From DATGKD01 sp035294855 (GTDB lineage Bacteria; Actinomycetota; Acidimicrobiia; Acidimicrobiales; UBA8190), in assembly GCA_035294855.1 (NCBI GenBank), contig DATGKD010000001.1, forward strand, positions 1 through 14,808: a DNA stretch of 14,808 nucleotides. Direction: 5' to 3'. Below, in pieces: positions 1-6,140 of the stretch. The stretch's first letter is position 1. Each line of letters begins with the position of its first letter. The translations under genes were made by a program, and so were the position numbers. The notes below the pieces were generated by a model. The model was not told the origin of the DNA, made no database searches, and worked only from the letters and a program-made list of their open reading frames with translations.

Positions 1-654
1 GGCTGGCGGGAGTGGATGGGTGCCGGAGCCGCCGCCATCGGGTTGGCGAGCTTCCTGGCCCTGTCCTCGCCGGGTGGCGGCAACCAGAACCCCGACGCCG
101 GCACCTGGGGTCTCGTCACCTTCGCGGTGATCGCGGGCGGGGCCGTGGCGGTACTGCTCACCCGAGTGGGGTCGTCCGCCTGGAAGGCGTCGTGGTTCGG
201 GGTGGCCGGCGCCATCGCCTTCGCCTTCACGGCGGCGCTGATCAAGCAGATGAACGCCCAGATCACCCGGGGCTGGTCGCACGTCTTCCTCAGCTGGCCG
301 CCCTATGCGATGGCCGGCGCCGGGTTGGTCGGACTGTTCCTGGCGCAGAACGCGTTCCGGGCCGGGCCCGTCACCGCGTCCCAGGCCACGCTCGTGATCG
401 TCGACCCGTTGGCGTCCATCGCCATCGGCATCGGGCTGTTCAACGACCATCTCCAGACCGCGGGTGGACGGGGCGTGGGCGAGGTGCTCGCCATGGTCGT
501 GCTGCTCGCCGGCGTGTTCTCCCTGAGCCGTTCGCCGCTGGTCATCAGCGTGAAGTCCGAGGACGAGGAGGACGTGCACATGCTGAGCACCCGAGCACGG
601 CGCTTCGGGGCAGCCCACCGCGGCGAGCCCAGCGCGGCAGGCAACGGCCCGTGA
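1..654 (+). CDS. DMT-superfamily membrane transporter, C-terminal part (5' truncated by window)
   Basis: The reading frame is open from the first base (visible start Gly-Trp-Arg-Glu-Trp-Met) and ends at TGA 652-654, so the N-terminal half probably lies outside the window. An internal ATG at 16 could start a shorter product, but the frame upstream is open and protein-like. About 217 residues are visible, with roughly six hydrophobic segments separated by short loops. Examples are the stretch around TWGLVTFAVIAGG, the one around FGVAGAIAFAFTAALI, one around PPYAMAGAGLVGLFL and a final one around EVLAMVVLLAGVFSL. A charged cytoplasmic-type tail (SEDEEDVHML) follows. The segment 'SQATLVIVDPLASIAIGI' resembles the late membrane helices of EamA/DMT drug/metabolite transporters, which move small solutes across the inner membrane. 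Substrate is unknown. Its stop overlaps the start of the downstream dehydrogenase (GTGA), so the two are probably co-transcribed. Family-level call only. Confidence 0.7.
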   Translation, partial: GWREWMGAGAAAIGLASFLALSSPGGGNQNPDAGTWGLVTFAVIAGGAVAVLLTRVGSSAWKASWFGVAGAIAFAFTAALIKQMNAQITRGWSHVFLSWPPYAMAGAGLVGLFLAQNAFRAGPVTASQATLVIVDPLASIAIGIGLFNDHLQTAGGRGVGEVLAMVVLLAGVFSLSRSPLVISVKSEDEEDVHMLSTRARRFGAAHRGEPSAAGNGP

Positions 655-2006
655 CGACCGAGCCCGCGCCCCCCGGGCCCGTGCCCCCCGAGCCCGGCGG
701 GGCAGCTGAAGACGAGCTGGCCGGCTCGCCGGGCCTCGTGGAGGTGCCGCCCGTTCCGCCAGCGAGGTACGACCCGTGGGCGGCGGTGCTCGAGCGGATC
801 GACGACGCTGCCAGCCTGGCCGGCATCGAAGCCGACGTGCACCGGTTGCTGCGATTCCCCGACCGGTCGCTCGAAGTGGCGGTGCCCATCCACATGGACG
901 ACGGCCACGTCGAGGTCTTCCTCGGTTGGCGGGTGCACCACAACACCGCCCGCGGGCCCGCCAAAGGCGGGATCCGCTTCCATCCCGACATCAACGCCAA
1001 AGAGGTGGCCGCGCTCGCCGCCGACATGACGCTCAAGACGGCGGTCGTGGGCATCCCCTTCGGCGGTGGGAAAGGCGGCGTGCGGTGCAACCCGCGCCTC
1101 ATGTCCCCGGGCGAGCTCGAGCGGCTCACGCGGCGCTACACGTTCGAGATCGCACCGCTTCTCGGGCCCGACCGCGACATCCCCGCCCCCGACGTCAACA
1201 CCGACCAGCGGGTCATGGCGTGGCTGCTCGACACCCTCGACATGCTCCAGGGTCGCTCGCTGCCCGATGTCGTGACCGGCAAGCCGTTGGCGGTGGGGGG
1301 CATGCGCCTGCACACCGGCGCCACCGCCTCGGGCGTTGTCCGCTGCGTGCGCGCCGTGTTCGCCGAGCTCGGCATGGCGATCCCCGGCGCGCGCGCCGTC
1401 GTCCAGGGGTTCGGCAAGGTCGGCGGCCCGCTCGCGTTCTTGTTGTCGTCGGCCGGCATGCGAGTCGTCGTCGCCTGCGATGTCGGCGGTGCCGTGTACA
1501 ACCCCGGCGGGCTCGACGTCGGCCTGTTGTCCGACCATGTCGCCGACCACGGATCGGTGGCCGGGTTCGAGGGCGGGGAGCCGATCCCGAGCGCCGACGT
1601 CTGGGCGGTCGACGCGGACCTCGCCGTGCCGGCGGCTCTCGAGGGGACGATCGACGAGGCCGTGGCTCGGACCATGGGGGCGAAGGTCGTCGTCGAGGCC
1701 GCCAATGGCCCGACCACTCCCGGCGCGGATCGGGTGCTGGCCGAGCGCGGGATCACGGTGGTGCCGGACATCCTGGCCAACGCGGGCGGGGTGACCGCCT
1801 CGTACTTCGAGTGGGCCCAGGCGCGCCAGGGTTACGCGTGGGACGAGGAAGTGGTCGCCGCCCGGCTGGCACGCACCATGGACACCGCGTTCGCGGACGT
1901 GTGGGCCCGGTCGCGTGACCTCGGCGTGCCGATGCGCCGGGCGGCGGGCGTCGTGGCGATCGAGCGGCTGTCGGACGCCATCAAGGCGCGCGGCCTGTTC
2001 CCCTGA
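651..2006 (+). CDS. Glu/Leu/Phe/Val-type amino-acid dehydrogenase (glutamate dehydrogenase-like)
   Basis: Reversible NAD(P)-dependent oxidative deamination of an amino acid, probably glutamate, in the cytoplasm, linking nitrogen and carbon metabolism. Numbered from the GTG at 651 (451 aa, normal for the family), the substrate-binding PAKGGIRFHP holds K105. K129 lies in the TLKT helix, the catalytic lysine K141 in PFGGGKGGV, and the catalytic Asp D181 in PAPDVNT. The C-terminal Rossmann domain carries GFGKVG (residues 253-258) and the typical EAANGPTTP and DILANAGGVTASYFEW blocks. GTG 651 was chosen because it overlaps the upstream stop as GTGA; no strong ribosome-binding site is visible. The first ~40 residues are Pro/Ala/Glu-rich and look disordered, so a start further in cannot be excluded. 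Leucine or phenylalanine dehydrogenase is the alternative, but length and motifs fit glutamate dehydrogenase better. Convergent with the MBL-fold gene, 69 bp away. Confidence 0.93.
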   Translation: MTTEPAPPGPVPPEPGGAAEDELAGSPGLVEVPPVPPARYDPWAAVLERIDDAASLAGIEADVHRLLRFPDRSLEVAVPIHMDDGHVEVFLGWRVHHNTARGPAKGGIRFHPDINAKEVAALAADMTLKTAVVGIPFGGGKGGVRCNPRLMSPGELERLTRRYTFEIAPLLGPDRDIPAPDVNTDQRVMAWLLDTLDMLQGRSLPDVVTGKPLAVGGMRLHTGATASGVVRCVRAVFAELGMAIPGARAVVQGFGKVGGPLAFLLSSAGMRVVVACDVGGAVYNPGGLDVGLLSDHVADHGSVAGFEGGEPIPSADVWAVDADLAVPAALEGTIDEAVARTMGAKVVVEAANGPTTPGADRVLAERGITVVPDILANAGGVTASYFEWAQARQGYAWDEEVVAARLARTMDTAFADVWARSRDLGVPMRRAAGVVAIERLSDAIKARGLFP

Positions 2007-2075
2007 ATCGACGCGGCGGCGTCGTGGTCGCCGTCCGGGTTCGTCCCCGAGCGCCCCACCCGCCCCGGTGCGGCC

Positions 2076-2681
2076 CTACCAGCCCCGGTCGACCCACTCC
2101 TGGAGGTGGGGGCGCTCGGTCCCGATGGTGGTGTCGGCCCCGTGGCCGGGGAGGACGAGGGTGTCAGGCCCGAACCGGGCGAAGAGCCGGTCCTCGATGG
2201 AGCGGATGATCGTCGGGAAGTCGCCGCCGGGGAACTTGGTCGCGCCGGGGCCACCGGGGAACAGCGTGTCGCCGCTGAAGAGCAGCGGCGTTCCCTCCAC
2301 CGCGAAGCACATCGAGCCGGCGGTATGGCCCGGGGTGGCGATGGTCTTCATGCGGATGTCGCCCACCTCGAGCACGGCGTCGTCCTCCAGCAGCTGGTCG
2401 TAGGCGGGGAGCATCTCCGCGTCGGCCGCGGTGACCGCCACGTCGAACCCGGCCTCGCGCACCGCGGGCACGGCCTGGATGTGGTCCCAGTGGCCGTGGG
2501 TCTCGATCACCCGGCGGACTCCCAAGTCGCGGCACATCTCCAGCAGGAGCTCGTGCTCGTTGGCGGCGTCGATAAGCACCGCCTCACCGGTGTTCTTGCA
2601 TCTGACGACGTACACGTTGTTGTCCATCGGACCGACCACGGCCCGGTGGACCTCCACCAAGCTGTCCTCGTACTGGAGCAC
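2076..2681 (-). CDS. Metallo-beta-lactamase-fold hydrolase (glyoxalase II-like)
   Basis: A 201-residue single-domain metallo-hydrolase. The metal ligands are all present: THGHWDH with H62, H64, D66 and H67, then H119 in TPGHT, D138 in FSGDTLF and H180 in LPGHG. This is the binuclear-metal pattern of glyoxalase II and related thioesterases. FPGGPGATKFPGG after D138 is typical of the YcbL/GloB-like subgroup of hydroxyacylglutathione hydrolase-like proteins. Actinobacteria generally lack glutathione, so the natural thioester may be of mycothiol or CoA; that is inference. The start is GTG at 2681-2679, supported by a strong GGGAGG about 5-6 nt upstream. Divergent from the acyl-CoA dehydrogenase across 312 bp, so the two may share regulation. 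Exact substrate is not predictable. Confidence 0.9.
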   Translation of the reverse strand: MLQYEDSLVEVHRAVVGPMDNNVYVVRCKNTGEAVLIDAANEHELLLEMCRDLGVRRVIETHGHWDHIQAVPAVREAGFDVAVTAADAEMLPAYDQLLEDDAVLEVGDIRMKTIATPGHTAGSMCFAVEGTPLLFSGDTLFPGGPGATKFPGGDFPTIIRSIEDRLFARFGPDTLVLPGHGADTTIGTERPHLQEWVDRGW

Positions 2682-2709
2682 GGTGCCTCCCGGGTTGCCT
2701 CGGTACCTT

Positions 2710-2729
2710 GTCTATTACGGTCTATTACG
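2710..2729. repeat. Perfect tandem decamer GTCTATTACG x2
   Basis: Two identical 10-bp units abut, 29 bp upstream of the GTG start of the MBL-fold gene. One-turn spacing would place both on the same DNA face, which suits a regulator or an UP-type element for the minus-strand promoter. On the minus strand it reads CGTAATAGAC twice. No clear -10 box was recognised beside it. Confidence 0.45.
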
Positions 2730-2818
2730 TCGTCATTTGGGTCGCGGCATCGGGCCTGCCCGGCGCCGAGAATCCGGCTCCGGCGCCCGGGCATCCGCCC
2801 AGCCAGCGCCTGTCGGTC

Positions 2819-2842
2819 GTTATTGACTGAATGGTCAACAAC
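2819..2842. promoter_or_regulatory. Inverted repeat, candidate TetR-type operator
   Basis: GTTATTGAC, a 6-nt spacer TGAATG, then GTCAACAAC: the two 9-nt arms match at 8 of 9 positions. It lies about midway between two divergent genes, 120 bp upstream of the -10-like hexamer of the acyl-CoA dehydrogenase. Acyl-CoA dehydrogenase genes are often repressed by TetR-family acyl-CoA sensors whose operators are palindromes of this size. No regulator gene is in the window, so the binding protein is unknown. Confidence 0.4.
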
Positions 2843-2961
2843 GCTGCCCGTCTGGTAGACAACGTCCGTCGGCCGTCTGACGGCCCTGTCCGGATCGACC
2901 CTGTTCGAAACGGCACGGCTCGACCAGGCCGACCACCTCATTTGAGCGCACGAGGCGGTCC

Positions 2962-2967
2962 TAGCCT
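2962..2967 (+). promoter_or_regulatory. TAGCCT -10-like element upstream of acyl-CoA dehydrogenase
   Basis: The hexamer fits the actinobacterial TANNNT -10 consensus and is identical to hexamers found upstream of three other genes in the window. Here it is 26 nt before the ATG, leaving room for a short leader that contains the GAGGGGGA ribosome-binding site. No convincing -35 box is visible; TTTGAG at 2941 is a weak candidate with a short spacer. Confidence 0.4.
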
Positions 2968-2993
2968 CCGACGACCCGACGAGGGGGACGCAC

Positions 2994-4109
2994 ATGAACT
3001 TCGCCTTCAGCGAGGAGCAGGAAGAGCTCCGGCGCTCGGTACGCCGTTTTCTCGAGGACAAGTCGCCCGTCTCCGAGGTCCGCCGCCTCATGGAGACGAC
3101 CGAGGGCTTCGACCGCGCCGTGTGGGAGCAGATGGCCGACCAGCTCGGGTTGCAGGCGCTGCACATCCCCGAGGAGTACGGCGGCGCGGGCTTCTCCTAC
3201 GTCGAGCTGATCGTCGTGTTGGAGGAGATGGGCGCGGCGCTGTTGTGCGCGCCGTACTTCGCGACCGTTGCCCTGGCCGCCAATGCCGTGCTCTCGAGCG
3301 GCGACGAAGGCGCGAAGAAGGACCTGCTTCCCGGCATCGCCGCCGGGGAGACCATCGCCACGCTGGCTCTTACCGAGGACACCGGACGTTGGGACGTCGG
3401 CGCCGTCACGCTCGCGGCGAGCAAGTCGGGGTCGGACTGGAAACTCGACGGTCACAAGATGTTCGTGATCGACGGCCACAACGCCGACCTGGTCGTGGCG
3501 GCAGCGCGCAGCGGCAAGGGCGTGAGCCTCTTCGCCGTCGAAGGTGGCGCGTCAGGGCTGACGCGTACCCCGCTCGCCACCATGGACCAGACGCGCAAGC
3601 AGGCACGCCTGGAATTCGCGTCCACGCCGGCCCGTCTGATCGGCGACGAGGGCGGCGCAGACGCTGCGCTCACGCGCACGCTCGACCTCGCTGCGGTGGC
3701 GCTCGCCGCCGAGCAGGTCGGCGGGGCGCAGCGATGCCTGGACATGGCGGTCGACTACGCCAAGTCCCGGATCCAATTCGGCCGGCCGATCGGTTCGTTC
3801 CAGGCCATCAAGCACAAGTGCGCCGACATGCTCCTGGAGGTCGAGTCCGCCAAGTCCGCGGCGTACTACGCGGGTTGGGCGGCGGCCGAGGACTCCGAGG
3901 AGCTGCCGGTCGTCGCCAGCTTGGCGAAGTCGTACTGCTCGGAGGCGTACTTCCACGCGGCCGCGGAGAACATCCAGATCCACGGAGGCATCGGTTTTAC
4001 CTGGGAGCACGACGCGCACCTCTACTTCAAGCGCGCCAAGTCCTCCGAGCTGATGCTGGGCGACCCCAGCTACCACCGCGAGCTCCTGGCTCAGCGGATC
4101 GGCATCTGA
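2994..4109 (+). CDS. Acyl-CoA dehydrogenase (FadE-like)
   Basis: FAD-dependent alpha,beta-dehydrogenation of an acyl-CoA or CoA-linked carboxylate in the cytoplasm. The 371 residues follow the usual three-domain order. The N-terminal helical domain starts FSEEQEELRRSVRRFL (5-20) and includes HIPEEYGGAGFSYVE (57-71). The middle beta domain has LALTEDTGRWD (124-134) and LDGHKMFVIDG (151-161). The C-terminal helical domain has AAEQVGGAQRCLDMA (238-252), YAKSRIQFGRPIGSFQAIKH (255-274) and IQIHGGIGFTWEHDAHLYFKR (328-348). The catalytic Glu of medium-chain-type enzymes (YEGT motif near the C-terminus) is not there; Ala-Lys occupies that place. The alternative base used by isovaleryl-CoA dehydrogenase is also not obvious, although E240 lies nearby. 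Such sequences are common among actinobacterial FadE proteins, some of which work as heteromers. ATG start with GAGGGGGA about 7 nt upstream. Its 3' end forms the first unit of a tandem repeat. Confidence 0.92.
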   Translation: MNFAFSEEQEELRRSVRRFLEDKSPVSEVRRLMETTEGFDRAVWEQMADQLGLQALHIPEEYGGAGFSYVELIVVLEEMGAALLCAPYFATVALAANAVLSSGDEGAKKDLLPGIAAGETIATLALTEDTGRWDVGAVTLAASKSGSDWKLDGHKMFVIDGHNADLVVAAARSGKGVSLFAVEGGASGLTRTPLATMDQTRKQARLEFASTPARLIGDEGGADAALTRTLDLAAVALAAEQVGGAQRCLDMAVDYAKSRIQFGRPIGSFQAIKHKCADMLLEVESAKSAAYYAGWAAAEDSEELPVVASLAKSYCSEAYFHAAAENIQIHGGIGFTWEHDAHLYFKRAKSSELMLGDPSYHRELLAQRIGI

Positions 4110-4214
4110 CAGGGCCGGTCCTGAGCGGATCGGCATCTGACCTCGCCCGTCTTCGGCGATCAGCGCCTGACCGCGCCCGTCTTCGGCGATCGGCACCCGA
4201 CCCGGCCGTTCTGG
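4095..4214 (+). repeat. Four degenerate ~30-bp tandem repeats spanning the stop codon of the acyl-CoA dehydrogenase
   Basis: Units of about 31, 31, 30 and 28 bp begin at 4095, 4126, 4157 and 4187. Each starts CGGATC or CGATC followed by GGCATCTGAC or a variant. Units 1 and 2 share CGGATCGGCATCTGAC exactly, and units 2 and 3 share CGCCCGTCTTCGG. Unit 1 lies partly inside the coding sequence and contains its TGA, so the array looks like serial duplication of the gene's last codons with later drift. Function is unknown. Confidence 0.75.
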
Positions 4215-4264
4215 GTGCCGCCACCAGTTGGCGGCCGTAGCGCGGCGGCGCACGAGGTGCGCGG

Positions 4265-4270
4265 GATACT
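4265..4270 (+). promoter_or_regulatory. GATACT, candidate -10 for the DUF1707 gene
   Basis: It differs from TATACT only at the first base and ends 6 nt before the GTG start, the spacing expected for a leaderless transcript. No -35 element is seen. The only purine-rich stretch before the GTG (GAGGG) is too close to be a good ribosome-binding site. Confidence 0.3.
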
Positions 4271-4276
4271 GAGGGC

Positions 4277-4564
4277 GTGACGGACGCGCCCGACGCATCG
4301 CGGGGTCCCGGTCCGTCGGGCTCGGCGCCGTCGGGCGGCCCGCGGGCATCGGACGACGATCGCAACCGGTTCGTCGAGCTGCTCGAACGTCATTTCGCCG
4401 AAGGTCGCCTGACCGACGACGAGTTCTCGGAGCGAATGGACCGCGCCCTGCGCGCCCGCAGCCTCGAAGAGCTGTACGCCCTCGTCGCCGACCTTCCGGA
4501 CCTGCTCGCGTTCGACATCCCGCGCTCCTCGCCCCGGCGCCGCGCCTGGCGCTTCTGGCGCTGA
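4277..4564 (+). CDS. DUF1707 (SHOCT-like) domain protein
   Basis: A 95-residue protein with a low-complexity Gly/Ser/Pro N-terminus (about residues 1-24). Residues 25-75 then match the DUF1707 pattern: RASDDDRNRFVELLERHFAEGRLTDDEFSERMDRALRARSLEELYALVADLP (shown here as the conserved block; key residues are D27, R29, E34, H39, G43, L45 and F50). This short helical domain is widespread in actinobacteria, often at the N-terminus of membrane or stress-related proteins. Its biochemical role is unknown. Here it stands alone, ending with a basic Arg/Trp-rich tail (RRRAWRFWR) that might contact membrane or nucleic acid. GTG start. The next gene starts 39 bp downstream on the same strand. Confidence 0.8.
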   Translation: MTDAPDASRGPGPSGSAPSGGPRASDDDRNRFVELLERHFAEGRLTDDEFSERMDRALRARSLEELYALVADLPDLLAFDIPRSSPRRRAWRFWR

Positions 4565-4603
4565 GCCCGGACGTCGGCGAGCACAGGTCGGAGAGCGCAG
4601 GCC

Positions 4604-5371
4604 TTGCCGGCGACCTGGAGCGAGATCCCGGGGCCAGCCGGCCCGCTCGCCCTGCACAGCGCGTCCACGTCCCCGGCTCCGCTTCGTCCCGGCGTGGTCG
4701 TCCTCTGCCACGGGTTCCCGTCGGGGCTCGCCTCGGCGGATCACGCCGGGGACGGCATCGCCTCGCTCGCCGATCGTCTCGCCGCGGAGTCAGGCCGTCG
4801 GACGATGACGGCGTGCTTCCGGGGCGTGGGGGCCTCGGCCGGTGACTTCTCGCTGCAGGGCTGGATGGACGACCTGCGCGCCATCGTCGACCACGGTGCC
4901 GCCATCGCGGACGGCGGCGGGGTGTGGCTCGTCGGCTTCGGTGCCGGCGGTGCACTGGCGCTCTGCGCCGCGTCCGACGACGGGCGCGTCCACGGCGTGG
5001 CGTGCCTCGGTGCTCCGGCATCGTTCACGTCGTGGTCGCGCCATGCCACCGAGGTGATCGACAACGCGCGCCATGCCGGGATCATCCGCACCGACGGGTT
5101 CCCCCCCGATGTCCGGGCGTGGAGCGCTGCCTTCGCTGCGTTGCACCCGGAAGCAGCCGCGGCGCAGATCCCCCCGAGGGCATTGCTCGTCGTCCACGGC
5201 AGCGACGACGACGAAGTGCCGGTCAGCGAGGCACGCGCGCTTGTCGAAGCCGCGGGTGACGGTGCGGAGCTGCGCGTGGTCCTCGGGGCGGGCAACCGGC
5301 TGCTGGCGGACCCACGTGCGGTCGCGCTCTTGGCCGGTTGGCTCGAGCGTCAACCCTCGGGTCGGGCGTGA
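4604..5371 (+). CDS. Alpha/beta-hydrolase-fold protein, catalytic Ser and His apparently lost
   Basis: A 255-residue protein of normal length for the family, with the expected order of elements. The oxyanion-type HGFPSG is at 36-41. The strand leading to the nucleophile elbow reads VWLVGFGAGGALAL (107-120), and the acid-strand motif LLVVHGSDDDEVPVSEA is at 194-210. In the elbow G-x-S-x-G the serine is replaced by glycine (G113). The usual G-x-G-H near the end reads GAGN (N231), while the acid Asp (D202) remains. It should therefore not work as a classical serine hydrolase. It may be a binding or scaffolding pseudoenzyme, or use other chemistry. The frame has no stop or shift and the protein reads as intact. 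TTG start with GGAGAG about 8-10 nt upstream; no better start is nearby. Convergent with thiE, with only 12 bp between the two stops. Confidence 0.82.
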   Translation: MPATWSEIPGPAGPLALHSASTSPAPLRPGVVVLCHGFPSGLASADHAGDGIASLADRLAAESGRRTMTACFRGVGASAGDFSLQGWMDDLRAIVDHGAAIADGGGVWLVGFGAGGALALCAASDDGRVHGVACLGAPASFTSWSRHATEVIDNARHAGIIRTDGFPPDVRAWSAAFAALHPEAAAAQIPPRALLVVHGSDDDEVPVSEARALVEAAGDGAELRVVLGAGNRLLADPRAVALLAGWLERQPSGRA

Positions 5372-5383
5372 GGACGGACCGGT

Positions 5384-6130
5384 TCAGCCGGCGGCGTCCG
5401 TTGCGTCGGTCGCTGCGTCGCTCGCTGCGCTCGCTGCGTCGCTCGCTGCGTCGCCCGCTGCGTCGCTCGCTTCGCTTGCCGCGTCGATCGCCTCCTTCAA
5501 GCGGCGCGCCGCGCGCTCGGGCTCGTCCGCCTCGGTGAGATAGCGGACCACCACGAAATGGCGGGCACCCGCCGCCACCAGTCCGGGGACCGTCTCGGGC
5601 CTGACGCCTCCGGTCACGAAGACCGGCCGGTCCGTCTGCTCCACGGCATACCGGATGTAGTCGCGGCCCGTGCCGGGCCGGCCCGGCTTTGTGGGTGTCG
5701 GGGTCACCGGCCCGGCCGAGACGTAGTCCACTGCTTCGGTCCTGCTTCGGTCGAGCTCGTGTTCGACGTGTGTCGACAACCCCACGATGGCGTCGTCGCC
5801 GAGGATGCGTCGTGCCAGCGATGGCGACGCATCGTCCTGGCCGACGTGGACGCCATCCGCGCCGGCATCGAGGGCCAAGTCGGGACGATCGTTCAGGATG
5901 AACGGGACTCCGAGTTCACGACAGATCCCGGCGGCGAGCCTCGCTCGATCGACCAGGCGCCGCGCGTCGAGGTGCTTGTCCCTCAGCTGGACGATGTCCA
6001 CCCCTCCCGCCACGCACGCGGTCAGGAACTCGACGAGGTCGTCGCGGTCCGAAGTGCACAGATACAGGCGGCGCCTGTCCAGGCCCGTCCAACACGCGTC
6101 TTCCCGCCGGTGCTGGGGGTCAGCCGACAC
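5384..6130 (-). CDS. thiE: Thiamine-phosphate synthase
   Basis: Joins HMP diphosphate and thiazole phosphate to give thiamine phosphate, in the cytoplasm. Numbered from GTG 6130 (248 aa), the TIM-barrel landmarks are all present: VQLRDK (47-52), ILNDRPDLALDAGADGVHVG (78-97), QDD (98-100), the phosphate-loop segment AGPVTPTPTKPG (139-150) and FVTGG (171-175). The frame extends further upstream, but that part overlaps the HhH-GPD gene and is Arg/Pro-rich with no similarity. GTG 6130 lies 10 nt after that gene's stop and is the likely start, although no ribosome-binding site is seen; translational coupling is plausible. The core ends near residue 216. A ~32-residue Ala/Asp/Ser repeat tail follows, which ThiE does not normally have. 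The product supplies the cofactor of AceE, also in this window; that link is contextual only. Confidence 0.92.
   Translation of the reverse strand: MSADPQHRREDACWTGLDRRRLYLCTSDRDDLVEFLTACVAGGVDIVQLRDKHLDARRLVDRARLAAGICRELGVPFILNDRPDLALDAGADGVHVGQDDASPSLARRILGDDAIVGLSTHVEHELDRSRTEAVDYVSAGPVTPTPTKPGRPGTGRDYIRYAVEQTDRPVFVTGGVRPETVPGLVAAGARHFVVVRYLTEADEPERAARRLKEAIDAASEASDAAGDAASDAASAASDAATDATDAAG
5400..5489 (-). repeat. 12/9-nt tandem repeat encoding the Ala-Asp-Ser tail of ThiE
   Basis: On the plus strand, units of the form GCTGCGTCGCTC recur at 5412, 5433, 5445 and 5457. Diverged 12-mers lie at 5400 and 5478, and 9-nt short forms at 5424 and 5469. All lengths are multiples of three, so the thiE frame is kept; the minus strand encodes SDAA/GDAA-type units. 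It is the last part of the gene, just before the stop. Confidence 0.8.
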
Positions 6131-6140
6131 CGCGCGCCGG

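Larger units (their letters stand above)
2682..2993. other. 312-bp divergent intergenic region with several candidate regulatory elements
   Basis: No convincing gene is seen here. The region separates two divergent genes and is locally AT-richer than the rest of the window. From left to right it holds a perfect tandem decamer (2710-2729), a near-perfect inverted repeat (2819-2842), a small GGCCGT-CTG-ACGGCC hairpin (2871-2885), a TAGCCT element (2962-2967) and the ribosome-binding site of the acyl-CoA dehydrogenase. Open frames across it lack family motifs. Confidence 0.6.

Noticed and set aside
303..1550. Long open frame on the minus strand opposite the amino-acid dehydrogenase
   Set aside because: It is antisense to a gene with complete catalytic motifs; its product is His/Gly/Arg-rich without domain features, as expected of a shadow frame in high-GC DNA.
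776..1918. Open frame on the plus strand inside the dehydrogenase gene
   Set aside because: Arg-rich out-of-frame reading of the same gene, with no motifs.
3552..5021. Long minus-strand open frame across the acyl-CoA dehydrogenase end, repeat and DUF1707 gene
   Set aside because: It crosses three well-supported plus-strand features, and its product is Arg/Pro-rich low complexity.
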